DNA of 64,000 bases from positions 1,444 to 65,443 of the forward strand of contig JAENRP010000056.1 in NCBI GenBank assembly GCA_024741835.1. The letters are read 5' to 3'. Source of the stretch: Diplocarpon mali (lineage: Eukaryota > Ascomycota > Leotiomycetes > Helotiales > Drepanopezizaceae). The notes beneath the pieces were generated by a model. That model was not told the origin of the DNA. It did not search any database and worked only from the letters and a program-made list of their open reading frames with translations. Shown piece by piece: positions 1 to 11,609 of this stretch; positions within the stretch are counted from its first letter, which is position 1, and each line of letters begins with the position of its first letter. The position numbers and the translations under genes are program-made.

Positions 1-36
1 CCCTTCTCCTTGCCCACTACTGACCCCCGTCTCAGC

Positions 37-349
37 ATACAGCCACTCCTGCACCGCCGTCGCGCCCAACGACGCCACTCTGCAGTCGCTAGCGAGCAAC
101 ATGTCCTCAACCATCAAGCAATTCGCGGATACAGACTTCGCGTTCGGTACCGTCTGCCAAACCATCGGCGTCGTCAACGGCGCCTCGACCGACTACGTCA
201 AGGAAGTCGTCGACGCCGAGCACGTCTTTACCTTCGAGCTGTCGGACAAGGGAAACAACGGCTTCCTCCAGCCCGTGGACCAGATCCTGCCGTTGGCCTT
301 TGAGGCGTGGGCTGGCGTGCGGCACTTGCTGATGCAAATGGCCGACTGA
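37..349 (+). CDS. M14 metallocarboxypeptidase, C-terminal end (5' truncated by window edge)
   Basis: Last exon of a zinc carboxypeptidase, which removes C-terminal residues from peptides, usually as a secreted or vacuolar enzyme. The frame is open from the window edge, but a branch-like CTACTGAC followed by CTCAG at about 18-36 suggests an intron ending at 36 with the exon starting at 37. The translation reads YSHSC-TAVAPND...FGTVCQTI...STDYVKEV..., then FTFELSDKGNNGF, then the final helix AFEAWAGVRHLL. The Glu in FTFEL corresponds to the catalytic Glu of the M14A family; the family usually has R-D after it (ELRDxG) where S-D is seen here. The ATG at 101 is internal to the conserved domain and is not the start. 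The stop is at 347-349. The zinc-binding HxxE and the signal/pro-peptide lie outside the window. Confidence 0.85.
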
Positions 350-1855
350 AGGGGGCAGGGGAATTGGAACGGCTGTTCTGTTTCTCCCCCTCTCCCCCTC
401 TCTCCAATCACTCCTTTTCTCCTTTTTTTCTCTCCGCGCGCGTCTCTGGCTTCTGCTGGTGTGGTTTTTTTTTGGGTCTCTGTCTCTTTATCTATCTATC
501 CATCCTCGCACCTAAAATCACCTTTGGTTAATCTTTGTACTCGCCCTATATCTAGGCTCACCCCGCCATAATTTACCTGCCTTCTTGTATATTCAAGACC
601 CTAACATTAACCCTACAATCCTACTAGAAATGAATAATTAAAGCCAAGAATAGAATCGTTTGAAAGCTCTATTCTGGGGATTTAGTATTTGGTGTACTAG
701 CCCTTAGCCTTTGAAGCTTAAAGCCGTTTAGGCATAGAATTGATAATCTTGTTAATAATTACCAATAAGACTGCCTCTAATGCCTCTTGAGCCAATTGCT
801 TCAGTCTAGCTATATCCGCTTATTCAGTCTTCAACAAACAGATATTTAATAGCGCTTATATAAAATAGACTTTAAAACTTACTAAACATACTCGTTGGGT
901 TTATATCTTAGGCTAATGTAACGACACAGAAATGCCTGACTGCGGTATCAAGCTTGGGAGCAAGAACTCGGAGCAGAGGCGTATTCTATAGGTCCAATAC
1001 AAAGAAAACAAAGAAGTTGCAGAGCTCTTTTTGCAAAGGCTCTTCCTCCAATACACGAGCCGGAAGCCCTGTAGCCTATTCCCGTGATACTATGCAAGCA
1101 TATCTCAGTATGCCTTACCAGGATAGCGTCGGGGTATCCCTACCTCGATCGAAATCAAAAGCATGAACGCCATCACCCCGAGATATCAAAAGTGCAACTC
1201 GACGCAACTCCAAGGTACTGAGCGCGAGTCCAAAGTGCTATCGTTATAGCTATATCTAGGCTAGTTTATGAGTTGCAATCTATAGTCCTCAAACTAATCT
1301 GATGTCTCCTTTGATACGTACGTCCTGGCATTATCTCCTTAATAGGATTAGCCGGTTAACAACTTGGTAGCAGGGCAGCCTTGAGAGCTTATAAAAAGTC
1401 CAATGGTGTACCTATTCCCTATAAGTATCGGACCTGTTTCTATTACTAGCTAGGACCTCTTCCTCAGATACATGGCACCTGATACTCCAATAGTAATATT
1501 AGGTGATGTTGCAAGAATGCACGTCGCATGCGTGTCACATGACTCTATTATATGACTTAGGGCAGTGCCAAGGAAGGCACTTACCTTAAATAGCTCTTAG
1601 AGAGCTCTCTTTTAGACCTGAAGACAACCAACTATCGTCGTTTGCAACTCATACTTTCTCGTGCACTCTTCTAGCTTACTATTACATTTACTGTCAGAGC
1701 ATCTCCTATAATAGGTGATTTATCATTGACTATACTAGCTGTTATTTCTCTATTCGTTTTTTCTAAAACGCTATACCTAGCTAATATAATTTAAGTATCC
1801 CAGGCTACAGAGCACTTATTAAAGAAGACCCCTCAGAGTAATACTAGCAGAGACA
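350..1855. other. 3' UTR followed by AT-rich DNA without a supportable gene
   Basis: The first 200 bp are pyrimidine-rich and probably 3' UTR. From about 540 onward the DNA is AT-rich with very frequent TA dinucleotides (motifs such as tatagctatatctagg) and no long open frames on either strand. This looks like old, mutated repeat DNA. I could not assign it to an element family. Confidence 0.5.
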
Positions 1856-2380
1856 ATGGCAATATACAAGGCATATACCTTGGCAAGTTCCTCTTCCTCC
1901 GCCAAGATCGATAAGAACAAGCTCAAGGATATCCTTTCCATTCACATAGACCCTTTCATCGATTTCCAACGCCTTAAGAATATATCATATCAAACCTGGC
2001 AGATAGTATTCACAAATACCTTTTGACCCAAGTGGTTTTTACGTCAAATCAAAAGAGAAGCTTATAAAATAAAAGGTTCCTTTTCAACTAGCGCAGAAGA
2101 AGCTCTTCTCTCGTAACGAGTTAATAGCAATAGCTTACCAGATCTAAGAAAGCGTTATGAGGAATCTGTTATTCTATACAAGGTTGGAGTATTCGCAGTC
2201 GTATGCGAGTAATACGAAAACCGACACGCTAGATTCATAACTCAATCCCCTTTGAAAACATCTGCGATAATATTTAATCTATATAATTTACTCAATAAGC
2301 CCTTTCGCTTTCGATTAGGATAGAACTTAGTAGCTAAAGCTTCGCGTAGACTCGTTGTTATATTACTATAAAAGGAAGAT
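1856..2380 (+). pseudogene. Stop-riddled relict ORF, family unknown
   Basis: From the ATG at 1856 one single frame stays protein-like for about 175 codons (beginning MAIYKAYTLASSSSSAKI, later ISYQTWQIVFTNT and LPDLRKRYEESVILYKV) but is broken by about six stops. Five are TAA or TAG, which a C-to-T change would make from CAA or CAG; the other is TGA (from CGA or TGG). No frameshift is needed. The pattern fits RIP-type mutation of a formerly coding repeat. The protein family was not recognised; it might belong to a transposon, but no diagnostic motif is visible. Confidence 0.5.
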
Positions 2381-3148
2381 TAGAAGTAGAAGCGTGACGC
2401 GACGCGTATGCAGGAGGGCGTACACAAAGATTAACACAAGGTCATTTTACCTACCTACCTACCTATAAGAACAGCTACACACCCACTGCACCAGACATCC
2501 CCGCCCCCGATCCCGAGATGCCGATTCCAGCCCAGCAGGCCCGCGTCCCTCTGCGAGCCCGTGCGGGCTGGGCTCGCCTGGCGCTCGGCCGGAAGGCTCT
2601 TCTCGGTTCGAGAGGGGGCGAGGGGGACGGTGTATCCGTCTGTCGCGCCGCGGGCAGAAAGACCGTGACTCGCGGCTGTTGGGAGACGAGATCAATCTCT
2701 GGTACATCTTGAATGCATCAGTTCTCTAGAGAATGGAAACATGACCTCTTCGCGGGCCGAGGGTAAATCTGACTCGACCGGCACCGATCTTTCTCGCCCA
2801 GCTTCCCCTCGGACGAGATCCTATGTGAGTCTCACGTGAAGCCCCAAGGGACATCATGTAGCGGGCGGTCCTCATTAATGTACTTTATTCCTATTATTTG
2901 AACCGAAAATGCAATTCACCACTAGACATAAAGCTCGGCTATACTTCCAACGCGACCAGGCGACGAGAGCAGAGAAGGTACGGGAAGACGCTTCGGATCC
3001 CAAGGAGAAGCGCATCTGCCGAGCTGGAGAGCCGAGAAGAGATAATCGTCACGGCCGCGGACAGCGGGGAGGCCGAGAGAGATCCGCTCTCTCAGATGTT
3101 CGGAAGAGCCGACGCCGCGCCGCAGACGAAACCCATCGCGGTCCGCCC
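2381..3148. other. Intergenic; 3' flank of the P-type ATPase
   Basis: The first part is still AT-rich. From about 2440 the base composition changes sharply to GC-rich. Short overlapping frames are present on both strands but none has recognisable protein features. The stretch next to 3148 should contain the 3' UTR of the minus-strand ATPase gene. Confidence 0.4.
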
Positions 3149-6100
3149 CTAGACGGCGATGGCCATGACCTCGGCCAGGGACTGCCCCTTTCCGGACCAG
3201 ATGCCAAAGCGGCGCTTGGTAGCCTTCCAGGCCTCCACGAAAGCCAGGTAGAGAATCAAGGCGCCGAGCACGAGACCCCATTCCCAGCCGATGGCCGTGT
3301 GCTTGAACACAGTCTTGTTGACCACGGGGATGTAGATGACGGGAAAGGTAATGGCGAAGCCAGCCACAACTGCCCAGAGCAGAAAGCGGTTGTAGACAAG
3401 TGCTTTGACCACAGAGAATGGCCCGCGGAAGCGTCTGGGGTCGAGGTTGAAGAGGCTGCGGGAGAAGTGCTTGACCTCCCACGCGGTCACCAGGAGGACG
3501 AAGCTCAGGACCGCGAACACGGTCGCCCGGCCCCGAAACACAACGCCGCAGGTGTCGTTCCAGCCTTTGTTGCAGTCGACGCCCAGATCCCCGCCTCCGG
3601 GGCCGTAGGCGACAATGATGAAGGCGACCAGGCAGAGGGCTCCGGCCCAGCTTCCGTAGAGCATCTTGTCGGTGATGAGCTCCCAGGTGAAGACCCCGGC
3701 GCGGAGGTCGCGCGGTCTCCGCACCATGGTATCAGCCTGCGCCTCCTCCATGCCGAGTCCGAGGGCGAGGAAGGACGAGGTGACCATGTTCACCCACAGG
3801 ATTTCCAGCGGCGAGAGAGGGAAGACAGATTTGCCGTCCCGGTCCTTGAAGGCGAGAGCGATCAGGAGGAGGAGGACTTGAGATATGTTGGAGATGAGGA
3901 GATGCATCAGGAACTGGGACCGCGGTCAGCTGAGTGGGAGAGACGCGTGGTCGGGAGGAATACCTTCTGGATATTGTCGAACAGACGCCGACCTTCCTCG
4001 ACCGCCTTCACGATCGAGGCGAAGTTGTCATCTGTCAGCACCATATCTGCGGCGTCCTTCGCCACGTCTGTCCCGTTGATCCCCATCGCGATACCAACAT
4101 CGGCACGTTTCAGCGCCGGCGCGTCGTTCACCCCATCTCCAGTCATGACCGAGAAGGCATGTCGACGAGCCAACGCATCGACCATCCGAACCTTGGTGGC
4201 CGGGCTGCACCGAGCAAGGACGAGTGGCAGGTTCGGCAAGGCGTCAAGCTCTGCATCAGACATCCTATCGAAATCCGGTGCCTTCATTACAGACCGGCTG
4301 GTCTGCGACGAGGCGTCGAGAATGCCCACTTTCTGCGCGATGGCTGTAGCGGTGCTGAGGTGGTCGCCGGTCAGCATGTGGACCACGATCCCCGCACCGT
4401 GGCACCTCCTCACGGCGCCGAGGGTCTCCTGGCGAGGTGGGTCGTACAGACCAACGAGACCTTGGAGCTGGAGGTTGGACTCCATGTAGCTGCGGTCGCT
4501 GAGTGCGTCCCCGTGCTCCTCGGCCACCGTCTTGGAGGCGATGAGGAGGACGCGGAGACCTTCGCGGGCGAGGTGCTCCATGATGGGGATGATGACCCCC
4601 TCTTCATCCTTGGTGAGGTCCAGGACGGGGAGGATAGCCTCGCTGGCGCCTTTCGCGAAGACCTCGATGGTTCTGGTGTTTGAATTTCTGAACGCGACCG
4701 ACATCCGCTTCAGACTGGAGTCGAACTGATGCTCGATGGTTGCTGCCACCTGCCCGCTGCTGAGATGCATGTCTTTGCCGCGTCCGAACCTCATGGCCAG
4801 GACTTGCAGGGCAATCTCCGTCGGGTCACCGATCGCAGTCCATTCTGCAGGGGGCGGGCTGCCAGCTTTCTCGTCGAGTGACGCGTTGTTCGAGTCCTCC
4901 GCGCCTGTCTTGAAGACGGTGGCGAAGTTGCAGAGGGCGGCAGCATCGAGGACGGGCCTCAGGAGCGCCGCCTGGGATGGGGGCGAGACATCCCGCTTGT
5001 CCAGAGGCTGGCCATCAATGTCGAGCACGCCATCCTCGGGGTCCAGAATGTTGGTCGTCCCCTTCACGCTGAGCATTCCCACGTTGGGGACCCAGAGTTT
5101 GTGCGCGACCATCTTGCCCTGGGTAAGGGTGCCGGTCTTGTCCGAACAGATGTTTGTCACCCCTCCGATGGCCTCGAGAGCTGCCATGCGCCGGATAACG
5201 ACGTTCCCCTGAGCCATGGCTTTCACGCCGACGGCAATGGTGATTGTCATGACGGCGATCAAGGATTCGGGGATGACGGCCACGGCCACGACGATCCCAT
5301 ACAAGATGACCTCATGCTCCAGCTGCCACTTGTTCACCGAGAAGACGATGATGGCGAGGAGGATGGCAAGGCCGAAGAGCAGGATGGCGAACTTGGACAG
5401 TTTGACTTGCATCGGGGTCCCAATCAAGCCAAGGATGTTTTTGAATCCGTGGCCAAGTCTCTGGAAGAAACGCCCGACCGGGTGGGTGCTTGCATCTTCG
5501 ACCGCTTCTCCGCGAAGAAGAGAGGCGACGCTCCCGATCTGGGTCTTCATGCCCGTGGCGACGACGATGCCCGTGGCACGGCCACGCGTGACCGTGGTGG
5601 CCGAGTAGACCATGTTGATCCGGTCCCCGATGGGGGTCTCGCCATGACCGTCGATGATGCAGTCGGCGTGCTTGGATGCCGGCAGCGATTCTCCGGTGAG
5701 CAGTGCCTCGTCGACTTCCAGGTTGGCGCTGTCGAGCAGGCGCAGATCAGCCGGCACGACGACGCCGGTCGCGAGGTTCACCACGTCGCCCACGACCAGA
5801 GTGTCGGCCTTGACGCTTTCGATCTGGCCGTTGCGGATGACTTGAGATGACGATGCCGCCAGACTGAGCAGCGATTGCATGGTCCTCTCGGCGCGGAAGT
5901 CCTGCACGAAGCTGCGTCCACGTCAGTCAACCGATGCTTCCGAGGTGGGCGAGGGTCGCGCACCCGAGAACGATGTTCAGGAGAATGACGGCTGTGATGA
6001 CGGCCCCCTCGATAAAGTCGAGGGTGCCGTAGGACAGGGCCATGGCGATGAGCAGGACCTTGAGATCGAAGTCAGAAGCAGGGCCGCCACGAAAGGCCGC

Positions 6101-6605
6101 AACTCACAATCGTCAAGCTGTTGGAGACTTGCTTGAGCAAAACCTCGCCGACGGAAACTTGGCCGGCGCCGGCGATCCGGTTCGGGCCGTCCCGTTCGAG
6201 ACGGGCTCTGGCCTCTGCCGACGTGATCCCGTGCCTGCACGTGTCAGCGGGAATTCCCCGAGGCCGTCGCCGACGAACTCACTGCGGATCAACTCCTAGC
6301 TGGGCTGCAACAGCATGTCCATCGGACACGTGAGCCGTCCCCGGATCTCCATCCCACGGCGACGACATCGAGCTGCGCGGATCATCTCTGCTCTCGGCAT
6401 CGCTATCGACCACCGTGTGGGCAGCCGAAGCGTCTTCCGGAAGCCCGGCCCCGGGTGGCTGGTCCTTGTTGCTCTTCGGCTGGGCTACGAGGGGGCCTGG
6501 CCGTCGTATAGGAGGCTCTTCAGAATCCGGAGTGTCATGCTCGATGGCGACAGGCTGGCCGTGCTGGGCGTGGCCGTCGACGTGCGTCGGGAGCGTAATA
6601 ACCAT
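3149..6605 (-). CDS. P-type ATPase, subfamily IID (ENA-like Na+/K+ efflux pump)
   Basis: Cation pump of the plasma or endo-membrane; fungal IID enzymes export Na+ or K+ and give salt and alkaline-pH tolerance. Five exons join in frame: 6605-6283, 6234-6108, 6058-5964, 5911-3964, 3913-3149 (introns 48-52 bp), giving 1085 residues, the usual ENA length. Seen in order: N-terminal cation-ATPase domain (GITSAEARARLERDGPN), LNIVLGFVQDFRAERTM, TGES near residues 254-257, the M4 motif VIPES near 394-398, phosphorylation loop CSDKTGTLTQGKM with Asp near 439, TGDHLSTATAIAQ, hinge MTGDGVNDAPALKRADVGIA, and a C-terminal membrane block. The KMVAHKLWVPN stretch after DKTG and the DRINMVYSATTVTRGRA region are typical of IID rather than Ca2+-type IIA pumps. 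A second in-frame ATG at 6368-6366 (codon 80) would give an N-terminus closer to the usual length, so the first 79 residues are uncertain. The whole catalytic set is intact. Confidence 0.9.
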
Positions 6606-7282
6606 TCGCGTGAGTGAGGGATGGTCGAGACGTCCGGAGGCTCTGGACTGAGGCGATCCCACCCTTTTTCTTGCATCGGTGTCGTCAGGAGGGGGGAGAG
6701 GGAGGCCGTACTTGTACTGTGGGATATCAGTTTGTGCTCCTCGTTTCCCCCCTTGTCGGGGGATCAACAAGGGCGCCCAAGTCCCTGCACTGACGCGAAG
6801 CTTGAGCGGAAGAGCCAGCGGTGCCTCATATCGACGTTGTGATATAAGCGGAAGCTTTTTTCCTCGAAGATGCAGACCGTCTGGCGTGGATGATGACTTG
6901 CCAAGCGGGCGTCCCGCCAGTCGATCACGAGACCGGGCTTGGTCGGCGTGGAACTGGACAGGCACGGCCAGGGCCACGTGACCACGACTGCCAATATTCC
7001 CACCCGGCGAAGGGTGGGAATGGTTTTTTGCACTTGGGGGCTGGCCAGTACGGAAGCGACGGATATGGAAGCTAACGAGGGCGCTCTGCCGCGCTATCTC
7101 TCGACCTTCTTTTGTGCGATTTGAATGGAGGTCATCACGTGCCGGCTCCACCGGTATTTATATCTGCCGGCCATGGGTCTATATCTAGTCGATTATATCT
7201 AATATCTGATATTGCGGTATTTGATATTGGCCATCTCATACTGCTATATGGAATGTCACCATGTATAAGACTACTAAATATG
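6606..7282. promoter_or_regulatory. Upstream region of the ATPase gene
   Basis: No supported gene. This is the 5' flank of the minus-strand ATPase. It contains CACGTG-like and GCCACGTGAC sequence near 6972 and a run of ATATCTAATATCTGATATTG-like AT-rich repeats at about 7180-7240. No specific regulator can be assigned. Confidence 0.35.
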
Positions 7283-7283
7283 A

Positions 7284-7348
<65 letters not shown>

Positions 7349-7499
7349 CTCCTCCTACTACTACTACTCCTCCTCCTACTACTACTCCTCCTCCTACTAC
7401 TACTACTCCTCCTCCTACTACTACTACTACTACTCCTCCTCCTACTACTACTACTCCTCCTCCTACTACTACTACTCCTACTCCTACTACTACTACTAC
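7283..7499. repeat. (TAC)n/(TCC)n trinucleotide microsatellite
   Basis: About 215 bp composed of TAC units with interspersed blocks of TCC units in a near-regular higher-order pattern (TCC-TCC-TCC-TAC-TAC-TAC...). It makes artificial open frames in several phases (poly-Leu, poly-Thr/Pro, poly-Ser/Arg) that are not genes. It lies about 680 bp upstream of the ATPase start. Confidence 0.95.
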
Positions 7500-9185
7500 A
7501 TACGATACTGCTACGATCGATTAGGGCATTGGCAGGCCACTCTCCAATCACCCGCCAGATCTTTATAACCCAGCCCAGGAGACTCTCGGCATCGGGTGTA
7601 CCTAGCGATTCCGACGCCCAAGTCTGTGCGGTTCATGATCATTGCTATATATAAGATCGCGACAGATCATCCCACACGCACTCCACCTTTAGAAGTGCCA
7701 TTCTCGCCTCCGGGGAAAAATGCCTCACTCCAGCCCGTCTTCCTCTGACACGAATCTGCAAGTAGTGAGTGCCGTCAATGAGCTCCTCGCATCTAGTCAT
7801 TCGCCCTGGCTCTCCGTCCACAGCAGAGCCTTTCGGTGCAGGGGCAGTGGGAAGGACTGCGTTTTACAGCTCCGGGAAAAGCTCAGATGCCTTAGTAAGC
7901 AGCGAGCCGGGCTGCGACTCCTCCAGGACCTCGAAGGTTGCGTATTGCCTTTCGCGAGATACGGAGAGAGGTTGTATTGACAGCCGCTTGGGAGTGTAAG
8001 AGCCGCGTGCTCACAACAGGGTCGTTTGCTACCAAGCAGGAATTCCCATGCCTCTGCAACTGTGTCGGGCATGATACGATCCTTATTTCCCCGAGGCGCG
8101 CCCCCTGCTTCGATAAATTCCAAATTTCCTCTCGATCCCATCAGCGTAATGCCTCCGCCCCAAAAGGACGTCCGTATATTCCTTGGTAAAAAAAATTACC
8201 CATCCCGTGGTAACTTAACGCGTATAATAAATCGCGCTCGCCGACGGATCAACTACCCCTCGTCACAATTCCCCCCCCCGGGGTGCAGGCGCCCATCTTC
8301 CGAGACGTAGTAGGAGCATAACGCGTCCTTCCCTAATAGTTGACAGCTCTCGCCGCACCCTTCCAATTAGCTTGCGATGCTTGCGATGCTTGCGATGAGG
8401 TGCGAGGGAGCATCTCCAAGGTCACGTGACGTGCACTCAACACCCCCATGTTCAGACCAGCCGGTGTGGGAGGATTATTCCCGGATCCATCCGAGTACAT
8501 ACCGGTGTTTCTGAGATGCTTTCCAACCCGTAAAGTCTACCCACTCACCGATGTCAGGCCGAACCCCCCCCCCCCCNCCCCTTGGTGGGGCCCGTCGGCG
8601 AGCCCGGTACGTCTGCGCTCACAGATGCCAAGCCTGGTCAGGCTGCGGATGAATATAGAAACGCACCCTCCAAGCTGCTCGAACCGATCGAACGGATCTC
8701 CGCTTCTCGAGCATTCGCCGGGTGTTTTCGGTCTTCGCTAGCCCCGAACTGCAGGTGCTCGCGGCTCGCTTAAGTGGTTTGTTTTGTTTGGAGCCCGAGC
8801 CCGAGCCTGATTCGCCACACCCTCACTTTAGAAACGGCCGCGTGTATTCCGTCTCTCATCCGCGCTGTTTGATCTGACGTTCGAAGACCGATGCGTCATG
8901 TGATTCACGCATCCAACACGAGTATCGATACAGCGCCCTGGGCATCTCGCTATCGCTGGAGCCAGTGCGAAGTCACAGTTCTCGACAGGTATCATCGTCA
9001 TTCATGCTATGCAGTGCACAATCCCCAGCCGGGCTCGCGACGGCGCCGGTGCGGAGGAAACGAGCCGGTAGTTTCCCACTCTACATGTCTCGACTCAGAG
9101 ATGGGTACTTCTGAGCAGTTTGGTTTCACAAGGGGCGCACTGAAAAGGTATGGTTGAATTCTGGTTGTAGTTGCTGATCTATCTA
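7500..9185. other. Intergenic, no supported gene
   Basis: Only short frames without recognisable domains. A near-perfect tandem of the nine-base unit GCTTGCGAT (three copies) lies at about 8370-8397. A C-homopolymer containing an undetermined base is at about 8563-8580 (N at 8577). Nothing else could be supported. Confidence 0.4.
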
Positions 9186-9209
9186 AGAGAGAGAGAGAGA
9201 GAGAGAGAA
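9186..9209. repeat. (GA)n dinucleotide microsatellite
   Basis: About twelve consecutive GA units in non-coding DNA. Confidence 0.9.
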
Positions 9210-11403
9210 AAGTACTCGAGGGCAGCCTATGCCGAGACCATCACGTCCCTGAGATTCACTCTCCTCCTTCACTCTCATCATATGCCTTACATGTGACCCC
9301 GATCACTATATTCCCACCGAGCACAACTCGATTCCTCTAGGTTTAGTTCCGTAGGACTCGATCTGAGTGATAGATCACCGTCAAGATGCGAGGCTACGCC
9401 AGAAGAGCAGCTTTGGAACAATCCCCTCGCAAGAGGAAGAGGGCGTTGTATCAGCATTCGTAAGCGAGGCGTGGTAATGTGAGAGCTCTATTCGGTAATT
9501 ACAACAGCCATCGAGTTACGTCGTAGGCAGCGACCCTAGCGCTGCTCGAGCTCTGCGTCCCTCGTGATCGCTAGCGCCAGACCTCAAGGTCTAGCGCCTG
9601 GATGAAAGTCTTGCATGCGAGAGTAACTGTACACCGCCGACCACGCAGCACGAAAGCCTCGGCCGGCTGCACGCCTCGGGGGACCCGCGCACGCACCGCC
9701 GCCTCCCTCGGTCCGCCGCGGGGAGGCCAGCCGGCTTCGGCTTCGGCTGGCTGCGGCTTCGGCTGGCTGCGGCTCCGGCTCGCCTCGGCCTCGGCGGAGC
9801 TGGGCGGGCTCGGGAAGGCTTCGCTGCAAGCCCGGACCAAGGACATGGCGTCGACATGTGCCGCACGTGCAGGATGGGAACGACAAACGAGGGACGACGA
9901 GGAGCGCACCATGGACGCGGGCACCGTCGGGGCCGAGACCGAGGCGGATGGTCTTATCGCCCACATACAGTACCTCCTCGTTCGCATCGCCTATCCCCGC
10001 TCGCCGTCCCGTCTCGGGGACTGTCCTGTCCTGTCCTGTGCTGTCCTCCCCCCGAGCTCGTGGAGGCCAGCTCGCCTCGGCCCCAGCGCAGCTAGCACGT
10101 CACGAGGGCCTGGCTATTTGTTTATATGTGTGTATGCTTATGAGTATATGGGAGGACGTATAAGTATGTATAAGTATGTACAAGTATTACAAGTATTACA
10201 AGTATTATATAAAACCATATAAATATGTACACAATACACACACATACACTTACACCTACACACACCTACACCCCCGACTCAGCGACCACGATGGTGGTCG
10301 GTGTCGTCCCGCTGGTCGGCCCGATGTCTGGCCCCCGCCGCGGGTCCTCGATGCGGGGGCGGGCTTGGCGTCTCGGCTGGCTGCCTGGCTGCCTGGCTGC
10401 GTGCGGGAGATGGCTGGGGTGGACCCGCCTGCTGAAGAATGCGCTCCACGCTTCGGCGTGGTCTCACCTGCACTCGCACCAGTCTCGCGCCGGCGCCGGG
10501 TATCGAAGATCGGGTGTCGGGTGTCGGGTGTCGGGTATCCAGAAGCGAGTAGCGAGTAGCGAGTAGCGCCAGACGCGGCCTGCTCGTCCTTGGGGCGGGT
10601 GTCGGTGGTGCTGTTTTCCATGGTCGGTGGGGGACCAGTACGGATTCCCACGGGCGGCCAGACGGCATGGGAACTCCTCTCTCCTCCATGGTCGACCGCT
10701 CCCCCCTTGGAGCGAGAACCAGCCGGTCGAGTCGCATCCCCTCTCCCCATCATCAGATCTCAATGGTTCGTGGTTCGTGCTTCGTGCTTCGTGCCGAGAC
10801 AGGGGGGCGCCCCCTCCCTCTCCCTGCAGCAGTCACGTGGAGTCAGTCATGTCCATCAGCCAAGTGCCCGTCCCGCCCCCGCCATGGGCCACACGTGACG
10901 CTCTCCCAGACAAACGTGACGCGTCGCCGCAAGCAGTCGAGTCACCCTCCCTGGGCCGCTTGTCCTGGGCCGGCAGCGTCTGCATCAGCATCAGCCGTCA
11001 CCGTCACCGTCAATGTCAACAATCAACAGTCAAGAATCTGCATCTGCACCTGTGGATCCCCCCCCCCCACCCCGCCGCCTCCAATCAGGACGTGCGCCAA
11101 GCGGACCAGAGTGGAGCCGCAGCCCGAGACAAAGAGGGGGTGGGGCTTCCCCGGACCCCAAGGGGCCCCGCTATTGGGCAATCGCCCCCCTCCCCCGCCG
11201 TACGCCGGGTCTGGAAGGGGTAAGCAGCCTGGCCGATCGGGCTTTCTTTGTGCGGCCCGGGTATCACGAGCGCTCTCATCGTAACATTCCTCCCACCCTC
11301 GAGGCCTAGCCGCTTTTGATCTTCTCCCTCTTGCTCCTCTTCTTCTTCTTCCTCGCCTCCTCTCTATATCCGCCTGCCTTCCCCTCGTCTCCTCGCCTTC
11401 ATT
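9210..11403. other. GC-rich, repeat-laden intergenic region
   Basis: No supportable gene. It is built of short tandem or near-tandem tracts: GGCTTCGGCTGGCTGCGGCT-like repeats (about 9735-9800), CTGTCCTGTC repeats (about 10020-10050), TATAAGTATG/TACAAGTATTA repeats (about 10155-10210), CACACATACACTTACACC-like CA repeats (about 10225-10270), and GGGTGTC and GCGAGTA repeats (about 10510-10566). The last few hundred bases are the upstream region of the transporter gene at 11610. Confidence 0.5.
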
Positions 11404-11405
11404 AC

Positions 11406-11436
<31 letters not shown>

Positions 11437-11446
11437 TGCATCATCT
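11404..11446. repeat. (ATC)n microsatellite in the transporter 5' region
   Basis: About 14 ATC units, the last few imperfect, about 165-205 bp upstream of the transporter ATG, probably within the promoter or 5' UTR. Confidence 0.85.
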
Positions 11447-11609
11447 GGATCTCCATCTGCATCTGCCCCTAAATCTCCCGCTCATCATTGTCTCCGGCTC
11501 TCCTCGCCACTCCTCCCACCCAGAACGCCGTTTGCAGAAATCTACCCACCAGAGCGCGGCATCCAACCGACTCCAGACCGCCAGCCAGCCAGCCAGCAGA
11601 CCGCCAGAC

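Noticed and set aside
2909..4489. 526-codon plus-strand open frame
   Set aside because: It lies antisense to the P-type ATPase, whose conserved motifs are on the minus strand; the plus-strand translation is Arg/Gly/Glu-rich without domains and is a shadow of GC-rich codon use.
7112..7654. Poly-leucine frame of 180 codons
   Set aside because: It is created by the TAC/TCC microsatellite; all its frames are homopolymeric.
9602..10222. 206-codon frame and several overlapping frames on the minus strand
   Set aside because: Ala/Arg/Ser low-complexity products of GGCTGCGGCTTC-type repeats on both strands, no domain, no splice structure.
10256..11284. Overlapping frames of 100-205 codons on both strands
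   Set aside because: Repeat-derived, Pro/Arg/Ser-rich, equally open on both strands; composition explains the openness.
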